This document shows positions 48,812-59,225 of a DNA stretch of 64,000 nucleotides, piece by piece. The stretch is from Marisa cornuarietis (lineage: Eukaryota; Mollusca; Gastropoda; Architaenioglossa; Ampullariidae): the NCBI GenBank assembly GCA_004794655.1, contig SMMW01000005.1, positions 434,001-498,000 of the forward strand. Reading direction: 5' to 3'. The notes beneath the pieces were generated by a model, which saw only the letters and a list, made by a program, of their open reading frames with translations, ran no database searches and was not told the DNA's origin. The position numbers and the translations under genes are program-made. Each line of letters begins with the position of its first letter. Within the stretch, counting starts at the first letter, position 1.

Positions 48812-50851
48812 ATAAAGAACGGAAGGAATGCGATCGTGACGCTAAAATGGGGGCTGTTTGATAGCGCACGTGCTCGTTGGAAACTCTGTTCGTGGGGCAG
48901 GTCGTCAGGGATCTTCTCTGTCTGTATTCTGGTTTCCTCCCCATTGATCCCCCCGTTTCTACAGAATGTGGAAACGCACTTTTCTCATTAAAACTTGCCT
49001 TTCACATTGTCGTTCTCCAATAATTTATCTTTCTTTTTTTCTTTCTTTTACCTCGGTAAAATAATAGCACACCCAAGTATTTCGAATTTTAGCAATTAAA
49101 TAAATTAAGAAAATAAAATTTCGAAAACTCAAACGATTTTAAGTGTACAATCTGTAGACTAAAATCTCAGAGAGGTAGAACCAGAACAGGCTTAAGACAG
49201 TGCCCGAGAGATTAAAAGCAACAACAAAACGCTGCTGAAGGCAACCGACAGGTCCATCATGATAGTAATGAGATGCAAGCAAGTCATTCACCACTCGCAG
49301 CAATGCCGTCTCATTCGAATGATTCTCAGGATAGGCTGACTGAAATGGTTCAAGTAGATTATGGCTAGAGAAATGGTTTAGGAACTCAAGTAACCATTTA
49401 GACACGAAATGAAAATTGAAAAGAGGACTGGTTCGATTTTGAGGTTGTTAGGGTCGAGCCTGGTTTTCTTTATTAGTAGGCTGACGACAGCACTAGTCGA
49501 CAAGGAGTACTTGATGATCCGAGTGATAACTGGAATCGGATCGAGTGAAATAGAATTTCTTCGGTGAATTTGTTACGATCTCTACGACTTGAAACTCAGT
49601 GACAGGCACAAAATCCAGAGTGCCGAAGAAAATATCAAAACTCGGGATCTGAGACTGTTGGTCCATCCCTGCCCTGATGGTGTCGGTTTTTCCCCAGAAT
49701 ATATTTGCAAAAAACGATCAGCAGCTGTTCATGCTGGAACAGGAGGAGAAATGTTTCTGAAGAATGATAATATGCAAGACACGTTTTTGTCGTTATTTAA
49801 TAAAAAATCTACCAGTAATCACTAATCTATGGAACAAGCCATGGTTTGTTTGATAAGTAACTGCCGTTGTATTAATTTGTAAGCATAAAACTTCATATGT
49901 CATATTATGTATCTCTGACCAGACTGAAAAAATGCCAATCGTCATTTCTTTGTGATAATGTTATTTGAAATTATGTTTTTAAATACAATTTTTAACCCTA
50001 TGTTGACTAATGCCAGTGAGACTCGTGTCCTCGTGTGTGTGTGTGTGTGTGTGGGTGGGTGGGTTGTGAGCTATGTGCACTGACGAGTTAAACATGCTTA
50101 TATATGTGTGCATGCATTTAATGTGTATCCTTTGGCCTACATTGCCACATAAAGTAATATTCTTTGTCAACAGAGAACAAGGGGCATCATGACAACGGAG
50201 ACAATAAAGCACATGTACCAGTATGGAAAGTAGCTTCAGCTGCAGTTGGGGTTATCATCACCATCACCATACTTGTAGTTCTTTTAGTTTGCTTTCGTAA
50301 ACAAACTCGTAAAAAAAGTAAGTATATATTCATATACTTCTTTGACTTTTCTGAAATTGAGCTTTGCTCAAAAAAGCCTTGTATTACAGAGACGTATTTA
50401 AACTCATGATAAATGTGTTTGTAGATAATGGGAGCAATATGAAATGTCAAAAAAACTTTTTTCGTTTTTCATTATTTGCAAGAAATCTTTTTTGCTTTCT
50501 GACATTTTGATTTTGTTAGGACTCTCATCTTTAGGAACAATAAATGTCATTATGCTAGGTAAGAAAAACACGTTTACAGTTTTTTTCATACTAGTTTGTT
50601 AGCGGTAGAAACAAAAAAGTAACAAAATAAAAATGTAATACTGTTTTTATATACTCCTTGTATATAGTCGTTATATAGAGTAAAGTATGTTTATTTTGTG
50701 TCTTTTTCTTTGTTGCCTTTTCTTTCAGAATCGATTGCTCTCATTAACATATACTTGTCTTGATTTTTTCCAGAAGAGAAGGTTTCTAACGGGTAAATTA
50801 TTCTTTTTATTTGAGCTTCTATTTTTTTCTTAAACACACATATATGCACTT

Positions 50852-50927
<76 letters not shown>

Positions 50928-51282
50928 CTTCTCTCTCTTTCTTTTTATCTTTCGCATTCAGTCTGCTGGGGTATATGATATATGTAATTTTCTAAACTTT
51001 TTCAATATTTTACTTTGATAATGGAAAAACCGTGTTAAAATTTGAAGGCTTGGAAATATATTATTTAAAGGGAATGATCATTAAAAACATCAGGTTTCTG
51101 TTTTCAAGCATCTAAACCGTTTGATGACCACTCGCTTTTACCGTCACCCATCGTTTAGGCACAGATGTCTGACAATATATTCTGCTTTTACTTTTTTTCT
51201 TAGCAAAGTCAGGTATTCACCAGAAGACCATGGGGAAGAAACAAACAAAATTAATGTCATCAGAGATGATACTGACACGTGA
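39339..51282 (+). CDS. Gene C: single-domain, ten-cysteine membrane receptor, paralogue of gene A
   Basis: Five exons (39339-39384, 47209-47592, 50174-50317, 50774-50792, 51204-51282) join to 224 codons including the stop, 223 residues. Order: signal peptide (M-V-N-H-L-V-L-L-I-W-C-F-L-P-T plus A-W-L-F-G), ten-cysteine domain (about 25-143), stalk, TM helix (about 160-183) and a tail of about 40 residues that is basic and then acidic, ending D-D-T-D-T. Its tail tyrosine (V-R-Y-S-P-E) is not an ITIM. All ten cysteines and C-W-C-N-R-S-D-G-D-I-F align with gene A. Exon 1 is assigned only by frame, phase and hydrophobicity across a 7.8-kb intron and is the least certain part. Tandem AATAAA words at about 51738-51758 may end the transcript. 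Confidence 0.75.
43112..43199 (-). CDS. Candidate signal-peptide exon of an unresolved minus-strand gene
   Basis: On the minus strand, ATG at 43199-43197 opens M-V-L-L-W-Q-I-V-F-S-M-V-I-V-A-I-T-V-H-F and continues C-C-A-V-D-I-F-G-Q, ending at a phase-1 donor (CAAG then GTAGTT). A TATAAGAA word lies about 45 bp upstream. Hydrophobic core, cleavage-like C-C-A-V-D, donor phase and TATA spacing all fit a first exon of this receptor type. No matching downstream exons were recognised at lower coordinates, and it sits inside gene C intron 1. Confidence 0.32.
43255..43705. repeat. Diverged direct duplication
   Basis: The segments at about 43280-43330 and 43640-43695 share an aligned word series (cttactgatg/cttgctgata, aaaaaac/aaaaaaag, ggcattcgagactccgtgc/ggtatttgagactgagtgc). 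They look like two old copies of one unit about 360 bp apart. Neither is coding in a consistent frame. Confidence 0.4.
47209..47592 (+). CDS. Gene C exon 2: ten-cysteine ectodomain
   Basis: The acceptor atattgttgcag ends at 47208 and the donor GTGAGT starts at 47593; phase 1-1. Motifs: V-S-C-K-V-N-V-T-A-I, C-W-C-N-R-S-D-G-D-I-F, V-G-A-K-L-D-C-E-L-C and S-C-R-S-L-K-F-G. Cysteine spacing matches gene A throughout. Confidence 0.88.
48360..48812 (+). mobile_element. CR1/L2-type LINE 3' end in gene C intron 2
   Basis: The start holds a decayed form of the RT C-terminus (reading about P-L-K-T-Y-L-F), followed by a T-rich untranslated part and the shared ending gattatgcgctataaaaatc with an ATT run (48778-48810). 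5' truncated and inert. Confidence 0.7.
49139..49510 (-). mobile_element. CR1/L2-type LINE reverse-transcriptase fragment, minus strand
   Basis: The minus-strand frame reads N-L-L-E-P-F-Q-S-A-Y and T-A-L-L-R-V-V-N-D-L-L-A-S, typical of the RT fingers/palm of this group. A decayed A-F-N-L and W-F-Y-L-S-E follow. Just upstream (49440-49510) a further stretch resembles the K-K-x-x-L-D-P-N-N-L-K entry into the RT domain. It lies antisense in gene C intron 2. Confidence 0.75.
50174..50317 (+). CDS. Gene C exon 3: transmembrane segment
   Basis: The acceptor tttgtcaacag ends at 50173 and the donor GTAAGT starts at 50318; phase 1-1. A polar stalk (H-H-D-N-G-D-N-K) leads to V-A-S-A-A-V-G-V-I-I-T-I-T-I-L-V-V-L-L-V-C-F and a basic stop-transfer run. 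Confidence 0.85.
50520..50558 (+). CDS. Possible 39-nt cassette exon of gene C
   Basis: The acceptor-like ttttgattttgttag ends at 50519 and a strong donor (CTAG then GTAAGA) follows 50558. At exactly 39 nt and phase 1-1 it could be included or skipped without breaking the frame, adding L-S-S-L-G-T-I-N-V-I-M-L to the tail. No other support. Confidence 0.3.
50774..50792 (+). CDS. Gene C exon 4: 19-nt micro-exon
   Basis: The acceptor attttttccag ends at 50773 and the donor GTAAAT starts at 50793; phase 1 to 2. It codes K-E-K-V-S-N. Position and phase match the micro-exons of genes A and B. Confidence 0.62.
50855..50924. repeat. (CA)n microsatellite
   Basis: About 70 bp of CA in gene C intron 4. 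The overlapping poly(Cys-Val) frame is an artefact. Confidence 0.97.
51204..51282 (+). CDS. Gene C exon 5: last coding exon
   Basis: The acceptor ctttttttcttag ends at 51203. Entered in phase 2, it codes K-V-R-Y-S-P-E-D-H-G-E-E and ends I-R-D-D-T-D-T with stop TGA 51280-51282. Confidence 0.75.
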
Positions 51283-51860
51283 CACGCCTGCACAGTTGTT
51301 CTTTTAAGTGCTCTTCATAAGCCTCGTCCGACGTTCCTTCTCTTGCAAGCTGTGTCTTATGTGAGTCACAATATCACAGTAAAGACTGTATTAATATATG
51401 TTGTTCTTATACTCTAAAACATCCCTACAAATGATTGCTTGAATCACACCGATAATCGAGCAACATGTATGAAATGCTTTCGGTGTGTATCAGGCACTGT
51501 AAATATAATTCAGCTTAAGGAGTTTTTTCGTCTTTTGAAGGAAGAAATTGACTGTTTATTCGGAATTTTTTTCGATTGTTTAGTGATGAATGCCTTTTAC
51601 ATTTTATTTTAGTAATCTGGAGGAAAATATTTAACCCAGTACTCTTAAGTCAAGCCTAATGTTAGATTTATTGGACGAATGTTCCTAAAAGGACAACACA
51701 CACACACACACACACCACTACACATCCACAAAAGAATGCAAATAAAAGCAAATAAAACATCTTCAGACTAAAAAGCTAAATAGTGCAGCTGCAGAACTAT
51801 AAACGTCAACTTACACAATATATATATATATATTACAACAAGTTATTTTGTAGTTGGTTG

Positions 51861-51985
51861 GGCGGTCCGGTGGGGCAACGGTTAGCGCCTGTCTCTAATA
51901 CAGTGAAGGTTGGCTTTCCTGGGTTCAGCTCTCGTCTCGGGCACGCTGTTTTTTTCTCAGAAATCTGTCTCCTGAACTGCAAATA
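51861..51985 (+). mobile_element. tRNA-derived SINE abutting an RTE-type LINE
   Basis: The A box (tggggcaacggttagcgcc) and B box (gggttcagctctcg) are spaced as in a tRNA gene, followed by cgggcacgctgtttttttct. The head is shared with 19018-19100. A tRNA gene is unlikely because the arms do not fold cleanly and there is a SINE-like body. The LINE ORF begins only about 20 bp after it. Confidence 0.7.
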
Positions 51986-51996
51986 AAAAACTCATT

Positions 51997-54141
51997 ATGG
52001 AGGTGCTCACCTCCTCAGCCGAGAAAGTATTGGGGAGGAAGAAACCATCTAAATTCCCTTGGATCACAAAGAAACTTCTTGATCTTTGTGAAAGACGAAA
52101 GACACTGAGACTCCAACGGGAATCGAGCCCTGAGGCAAACGCAGAGTACAGGAGGGTCCACCGGGCTGTGGGGAAGCGCATTACGGCTGCGAAAACAGAG
52201 TGGATAGCAGCTAGATGCGCTGAAATCGATGAAAGTGTGAGCCGTGGCGACACAAGAAAGGTCTTTGGCTTGCTAAGAATCCTCTCGAACGATAGCCCCC
52301 GTCCAAAGAACATGAAAATCGAGGACAAGCAGGGTCGCCTGCTTACGCAAGATCAAGAGGTCCTCGAGAGATGGACGGAGTACTGCGATGAGTTGTATAA
52401 CGAGCCGCTTGAGACAGAAAGATCAGTCTTAGAAGCGAGACAACCATCAGAGCACGACCCCGCAGATCTTAACATCCTGCGAGAGGAGGTCGCTGCGGCA
52501 GTACGGGGCATCAGCGTAGGTAAAGCAGCTGGTATAGATGGTGTCCCCGGGGAGCTGATCAAAGAAGGAGGGGAGGAGCTAGTCGAGGTCCTCACGCATC
52601 TGTGTCCTAAAATCTGGGTTTCCAAGAGATGGCCACGTGAATGGTCGCATTCCCTGGTGGTGCCGATCCCTAAGAAAGGCAGCACCAGGAAGTGCACAAA
52701 CTATCGAACAATAAGCCTTATTTGTCATGTCAGCAAGACCCTGTTGCGGGTGCTTCAACGCCGATTAACAGCAGCGGCAGACGGTATTCTCGCTGAGGAG
52801 CAAGCCGGCTTTAGAGCTAGCCGCAGTACCATCGAGCAGATCTTCAGTTTGAGATTACTGATCGAGAAGCACCTGCACCACGGGAAAGCCCTTTACCACC
52901 ATTTTGTTGACTTTAAGAAGGCGTTCGATAGAGTTTGGGACGAAGGCCTCTGGGATGTAATGCGATCATTCAACGTGGACGAGGGTCTGATCCAATGCAT
53001 CAGGGCTTTGTATGATGCATCCAGGAGCTCCGTATTGTTCAACAGCCGAGTGAGGGAGTCGTTCCCCACGACGGTTGGTGTCCGCCAGGGTTGTCTGCTC
53101 TCCCCTGTGCTGTTCAATATCTTCCTCGAAAGAATCATGAGAGACTCGCTCGATGACCATGTAACCTCTGTCTCAATAGGAGGCATACCGTTGAGCAACC
53201 TGCGCTATGCAGACGACATAGACCTGCTGGCAGGTAGCAATGCCGAGCTGCAGTCTCTCACGGACAGGCTTGTCACCTGTGCGAAGAAGTTCGGGATGTT
53301 GGTCAGCACGGAGAAGAGTAAGGTGATGGCAAATTTGATCGGCCCTGGCAAGGTCGACATCCGACTGAACGGAGAGCTCCTGGAAGAGGTCAAGACCTTC
53401 AAATACCTGGGTTCGACCGTAACCAGTGAAGGCGACAGCGCGGAGGACGTGCGGCAAAGGCTCATAGCCGCGACAGCAGCGATGACGAGGCTTGGTAAGC
53501 TATGGACCTGTGATAGGCTTTCTTTTTCCACTAGATTTAGACTTTGGAAATTGCTAGTGGTCCCCATCCTGCTGTACGGTTGTGAGACCTGGACGCTGCA
53601 TACAGACCAAGCACGCAAGATTGCAGCGTTCGGAAGTAAAAGCATGCGGAGACTTCTTGGTATCTCCATTCTTGATAAAAAGACGAACGACTCCGTGCTT
53701 AGCCTGGTTCGCAGTCTGGTCGGTCACCAGGAGCCCCTCCTCACAGTGGCAAAAAGGGAGAAACTTAGGTATTTGGGACACGTCCTAAGGCACGAGGGAA
53801 TACCCAAAGTAGTGTTGCAGGGTACAGTCGAGGGGAAGAGACGCGTGGGCAAGCAGAGGAAACTTTGGTTCGGCAATGTGAAAGAGTGGACCGGTTTCCA
53901 GATGAGCGATCTGCTCGGGTTAGCTGTCGATCGTGCGGGGTGGCGTGGGCTTCTGAGTCGGACCCTACAGGTGTGCACACCTACGATAGGTCCGCCTGTC
54001 TTGGTCCCTCCGCTATGCTGGACATGTTGGCACAGATATTGTAATTATAAAATAATAGACGTTTCAGGGACAGTTTTGTTTGAAAAAGGAGAAAATGGAA
54101 GTGTACTTCGGAATGTCAGTGAAAGCCAAATACGACGGTAA
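51997..54141 (+). mobile_element. Nearly intact RTE-type LINE ORF (reverse transcriptase without endonuclease)
   Basis: A single 714-residue frame. After a charged region (about 1-130) come G-K-A-A-G-I-D-G-V-P-G-E-L (RT motif 1 region), V-P-I-P-K-K-G-S, N-Y-R-T-I-S-L, A-G-F-R, V-D-F-K-K-A-F-D-R-V (motif A), G-V-R-Q-G-C-L-L-S-P (motif B), L-R-Y-A-D-D-I-D-L-L-A (motif C, intact catalytic Y-A-D-D), F-K-Y-L-G-S, L-L-Y-G-C-E-T-W-T-L, Y-L-G-H-V-L-R-H-E, and G-K-Q-R-K-L-W near the end. The endonuclease is absent because the copy is 5' truncated; a stop lies just upstream at 51973-51975. Similarity ends near 53975; the last 50-60 residues look like chance read-through. The uninterrupted frame suggests recent insertion. 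The clade is called from motif style and not from a search. Confidence 0.87.
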
Positions 54142-54939
54142 TCCCTCAGAGGTGTAAAAAAGCCTGCGTTTCCACATTATCTTAAAAGCGAAGAAACATA
54201 TACTTTCATATTAGAATGAAATATAGAAAAGGATTTCATGATCATTGAAGTATGTTCGAGCAAGGTTGTTGGTGGACAAATCTGATAAAATGCGGAAATG
54301 AAGTTTTTTTCCTGCTTTATGAAATCTGAAGGTTGTTGTGGTTTTTAAAGTGAAAATTATTCGTGCCATCAAAGGTGAAGTTAATTAGGCATAAAATGCA
54401 GAATGTCTCACCCGTAGCCATATTAAAAAAGATTCGTCTCTTTTGGATAAGTTTTAAAAACGGAGTTTTCATTGCTGTTTCAGCCATTGTTGTTGCATTT
54501 ATTTTTCATCCTCCTGTAATCTTTGCATTTATGAGTGTCATGTGCGTAATTATATGCACCGTTTTGATTTTTGAATTCACTATTTTCTGGTATGAAGCAT
54601 TTTTTCGTTGTATTTTACATCTGTACATTATGGCAGCTTTTACAATAAGTTTTATTCGTCAGTGTTTCAATTCACAGATGATGTTAATAATTTTTCTTTA
54701 AAGGTAATATTAATATGTACATTTCTTAGACAGGATGCACAGTCTTTCTTCTCAAAGGATCTCATTTATACAAATATACATGTCATATATAGATATGTAC
54801 ACTCATATACCAACCATAGGAATTATATTGCTTGTACTTGACAAGGCGGAGGATAGTGCTTACAAATAAAGTAGCCCTGCTTGATTCAGGAAGTGAAAAA
54901 AAAACATAATCCTGCACCAGTCACGTGACAACATGAACG
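54142..54939. other. No gene seen
   Basis: AT-rich. A hydrophobic frame at 54363-54701 (112 residues, several membrane-like stretches) has no homologue I recognise and lies in T-rich DNA, where such frames arise by chance. Confidence 0.45.
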
Positions 54940-55440
54940 CCTTTTAGGCTGTGCACTTCGGAGCCTCAATTCTGCCCACGTCCTAAACATCTCATACTAG
55001 TCCCAGAACCTCAGCATCTCATCCTCTTCATAAGAAAACATCACGCCGGCCCTAACGACTTCAGAACCGTCACTTTCGGTGCTGTGGTTACTGAAGTGGA
55101 GAGACTAGTCTTAAACAATTATCTCTTGACTTCCTCCAACAGAAGCATAAAGGATACCTTGCCATTTAGTTACATCTGGTTTAAACCTTATGGAAAGTCC
55201 CGGGCAAATCTCTCGAATTTTGTTTCTTGACTTGTATATTCCGATCTATGAAGCCCCATCTGTTGGCCACAATGGGAGCTACTGCGACATTGATTTTGTA
55301 GCACATCACTTTTCTCATCAACAGACAAGAGTGGATCTACGTTTCCAGGACATTCTCCTAGACCGCCTCGGAATTTGTTGCGAGTACACAGAGCAATGTG
55401 GTATACTTGCTGGTGTTTATATTTTTAACACATGACTGCC
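54940..55440 (+). mobile_element. Decayed LINE reverse-transcriptase fragment
   Basis: Broken frames read N-D-F-R-T-V-T-F-G-A-V-V-T-E-V-E-R-L-V-L-N-N, resembling the N-D-F-R-P-V-A-L-T-S-V-V-M-K region of CR1-like RTs. A weaker match to the F-x-D-F-x-x-A-F-N-T-I region lies near 55300-55380. Several stops and frameshifts. Confidence 0.45.
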
Positions 55441-57424
55441 GCAGTTCTAAGCCACTTTTTTTACCGTGTGAAATCTGAAAGACTTAACCCCCTTTGTAAG
55501 AGGCAGAACCGCTGATGTCAACGCAGTGCACGTAGGTTTAGTGAGACATCATAAACAGGTATCGAATTAAGGAAACAATGCAAACCGCATAGACGGCAGG
55601 TACTTGGCAGTTCTTGCAAAAGAAAAGTATACTAAGAACTATTGGCTCCCCGCTCATCTTCAGCTTGTGTTGTCAGAATTGAATAAAATTTTTATAACAG
55701 AACGGTTTAATTAAATGACCTACCGCCTTTTATTTCTCAAAAAGGTTTCGAACCCTCACACCAGAAAGAGCTTTGTGAGATTTGCACTGTAAAGGTAAAC
55801 ACCCGCCTATATATGGTCAGCAGTCAACACCATGGGTCATCCATACCTACCGACTGACAATTAGAGGAAAAAGAAATGCAAACTCTTCTTATTCAAGATT
55901 TTTTTTTGAACTAATCCTTTTAGTTCCACTAAGCTCTTATATTACAAATTTTAAGAGGACAAAGAAATGCTTCAATACCTTTGTTACGTTTGCTGTGCCT
56001 TATTACCACGCCCTAAATGAAACTGATCCATGATTGCGTGGGTGCCCGTGGGTGTGTGAGTTTGAGATAAGATCTGTGTCTTGGCGATTAAGAGTGTGTG
56101 TGTGTGTGTGTGTGACAGAGAGAAAAACGACTTTGTATGCCTCGCTTTATTGGTCTGTATATAGTCCTGAAATCCGCTCAGTCATGTCAATGTTTATTTC
56201 TTACTTGATTTTTGTGCATATTTAGAAAACATTCCGCCCAAAGGAATCTTTATTGTTGTCCCTTTATTGTTTATTTTTTGCATATTATTGGCGCTATAGA
56301 GAAAACAATTGTCGGCTAACTGGTCATTAAAATCAAGAAGCATAATTAGTCAATTCTTTATGCTAGAAATTTTGTCTCCGAAAAAATGGCAATGCTTAGA
56401 AAGCATATAGATTTTGTAAGGAGGGGGGGCTCCATTAAAGTCCACAACAGTTATGTACACATAACATTCATTGTGGAAGACAGTAAAAAGCAATTCGGCT
56501 GTAGTTTCCATAGTTGTCTAATTTTCCTAGTAACCTTTGTTTCTAGCCATCATTCTGTTATGTAGTTTGTCACAAATATATCTGGAGCTCACACTAGAAT
56601 TTTTTGTTTTCGCTAGTTTTAGTTTTGTCAATCAAATTAATCTTAACATCGATTTTAACGAACATGCTAACATGTGCATATATGCATCCACCATGAATTA
56701 GCACACGCAGGAGCATACAGCCTTAAAGCATATTATAGCATTAATAACTGTATCATTATAATGCTACATCCATACACACCTTGTATAAAAATAAATATTT
56801 CCTCCTTGGATTGAGGAAACGAAGGTTGAATAAAAATTTATTGTCTTTCCACCTATAACAATTACACTATATAGTGTGTTTTATTTATACTATAATTATT
56901 TCCCTCTCATTGCAGATTTGAATTTGTTAGACTTTGGAGAAATTGGGTAACAGCATTATAGGTACTGCAGTTGAAAGTAAAGTTTTTTGTTCAGCCAAAG
57001 TGAAAGATGAAAGAGGAATAGCATTGACTTGTTTATAAGTTTTGATGTCAGAGGAAAATTTTAATCAAGTTTTTGCCTTAAATATTACTTGAAATAATAT
57101 ATGTTTGTTTATGTGAACTGCATTTATATGTGCGCATGTATATATGCACGTACATATATTGTAACTATTCAGAAAAGGACGAATAAAGGTTTTGTTTTCT
57201 TCCCACAGAGTTTGCTTAAGCTTTATAAACATAGTTTCTATGTTGCTGTCTTTCTAATATCCTTCCGGACACGTGTGTAAAGGATTTTAGCCTGAAAAGG
57301 TCGTTTAACGTTTAATAAACATGTTTGGCAAAGTGGGTGATGGTCAAAGGGAGAAAACTGGTTTGGGAACAACATTTTGGGAGTTTTAGCATTTTGGTAA
57401 CCATGGTGAGAGTTTAGAGAGGTG

Positions 57425-57474
<50 letters not shown>

Positions 57475-58699
57475 CGCTGTCAAACAAGTATATATTATTT
57501 AAAAGCAAGAAAAACCACAAGTTTACGGTTTATTGAGCTGCCTAAACTAAACAAGTGCAGGCATACACTACACTTCCAAAATCATTTACAATCATCCACT
57601 TACATATCTTTATCTTTTCTTCCTGTCGAAATCCTAATTTATGTCTTTCACAGCATTCAAACAATGATATAAACGACATTTATCAGTTGTCTCATCGAGG
57701 AGAATAGCAAATTCGCGTTCTTAGTGTAAAAGCAGACCGTCAAAACGAAAGCTAACGACTGGGTTTGTCGCCAACAGATTGTTTAAGTCACTGAATTGAA
57801 CACAGCAATACAGCCCAGCAATACAGATGCCACTCTAATTGTCTAGAGATTTTGTTCGAGACTGAAAACATTAAAGACCAATGGCTGAATTTAGTCACAA
57901 ATAAAGGCATACAAGTGCAAAACCGCGCAAGAAATCTTAAAACTTTGAGAATGGGATGACAGCTTTTGTTTTTGCAACATTTTCTGAATATGACTCTTTA
58001 GTTTGTTGAATCACTTTTTTATATAACACAAAAGTGTCTTAAAAGACAGTGAAGCTCTAGCTTGTTGTTTGAATAGCACGGGCTTACCCAAATTAAAGCG
58101 CACTGACAGATGACAACACACGATCTGAAGAACGTCACCAAATCCGCTATAAAAATATCAGCAAAATCAAACATAAAGAGCTGTAGGTCCCCACGTCTAG
58201 AAGAGTACCGTTTCCCATATCTAACTAATTACCTCTACCTCTATCTTATCTCAAACGATAGCCCGAACCGCTGTCCCAAAACTAAAACTATAAGTCTAGC
58301 CTAGAAAAACGTACGCGTACTCAAGGGCGACAACTGATGTTACGCTTGTTTAATATCGAACATGGGATTATTTCCCTTTAGCTGCCTCCCGCGTCACTTG
58401 TACAACAGATTCTTTTTTCTTTTCCTCATAAAGCTTAGACAGATATAAAGACATTCAAAATCGTATTGCTCTGTAACTCTCATATATCTAATTCAGTTAG
58501 CAAAACAGATTCACTTTTTAGGCTTATTTTATAACAATACGAAACTTTTCTGAGGTTCTGTAATTTGACTAACTCCACTTTTAACTCTTTGACTAGGATC
58601 TCTAGGAGAGGCCAAGCATATGTGTTGCAAAACGCAGTTTATTTATAGAAAACAGAGGCCCAACGCTCTCTTATAATCTGCATAGAACCACAGACTAAC
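55441..58699. other. Intergenic, microsatellites only
   Basis: (GT)n at about 56094-56115 and (CA)n at 57429-57470. Tandem AT-rich stretches. No gene, domain or splice series recognised. Confidence 0.5.
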
Positions 58700-59225
58700 C
58701 CTAGTCAATATCTTCCACCTTCACGAGGAATCGAGGACGGTTTTCGAAGGTGAACACCGTTTACTACAGCTAGCCTCTGTAGCCGGTGTTGTGCAACATC
58801 CATCTTTTGGCAGAACATAACACGATAAACGACCATAGCTCCGTGTCCATTGGTTAGAGGTACCTATGCAACCCAAGTTTTGTAAGCGGCATAACGTAAT
58901 GGCAGGCAGCAACAGCAAGTTGCAGGACCTCACAAAGAGACTCGCAGACAACGTGAGGGCAAATGGGAGGTCATCACAGACAAGAGCAAGTTCATGGTCA
59001 ACACTATTGGGCACATCAGAGCAGAGATCCGCATCAATAGACTACAGCACTAGGAGGTAAACACCTTCAAATACTTTTGGGCTTTCTAAAGATGGTAGCT
59101 GTGCGGTTGACATTCGCATAAGGATTGCATTGGCCAAGCTGAACATAGTATGGTAGAGCAGACTGTGGTGCAGCAAATGCGTAAGCCTTCCCATCAGGTA
59201 CAGGCTGTAAAATTGAGAGGCGGAT
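58700..59225 (+). mobile_element. RTE-type LINE fragment, left part of a nested insertion
   Basis: Decayed frames read V-S-I-G, then M-A-G-S-N-S-K-L-Q-D-L-T-K-R-L, T-D-K-S-K-F-M-V-N, V-N-T-F-K-Y-F and a decayed R-L-W...R-Y-R-L. This is the segment around and after motif C of an RTE-type RT, parallel to residues about 400-525 of the intact copy at 52 kb. It breaks off at about 59225, where another LINE starts, and its C-terminal continuation reappears at 61269. Confidence 0.68.

Noticed and set aside
51862..51950. A tRNA gene
   Set aside because: A and B boxes are present, but the cloverleaf does not close well, and the head is shared with another dispersed copy at 19 kb, which fits a SINE.
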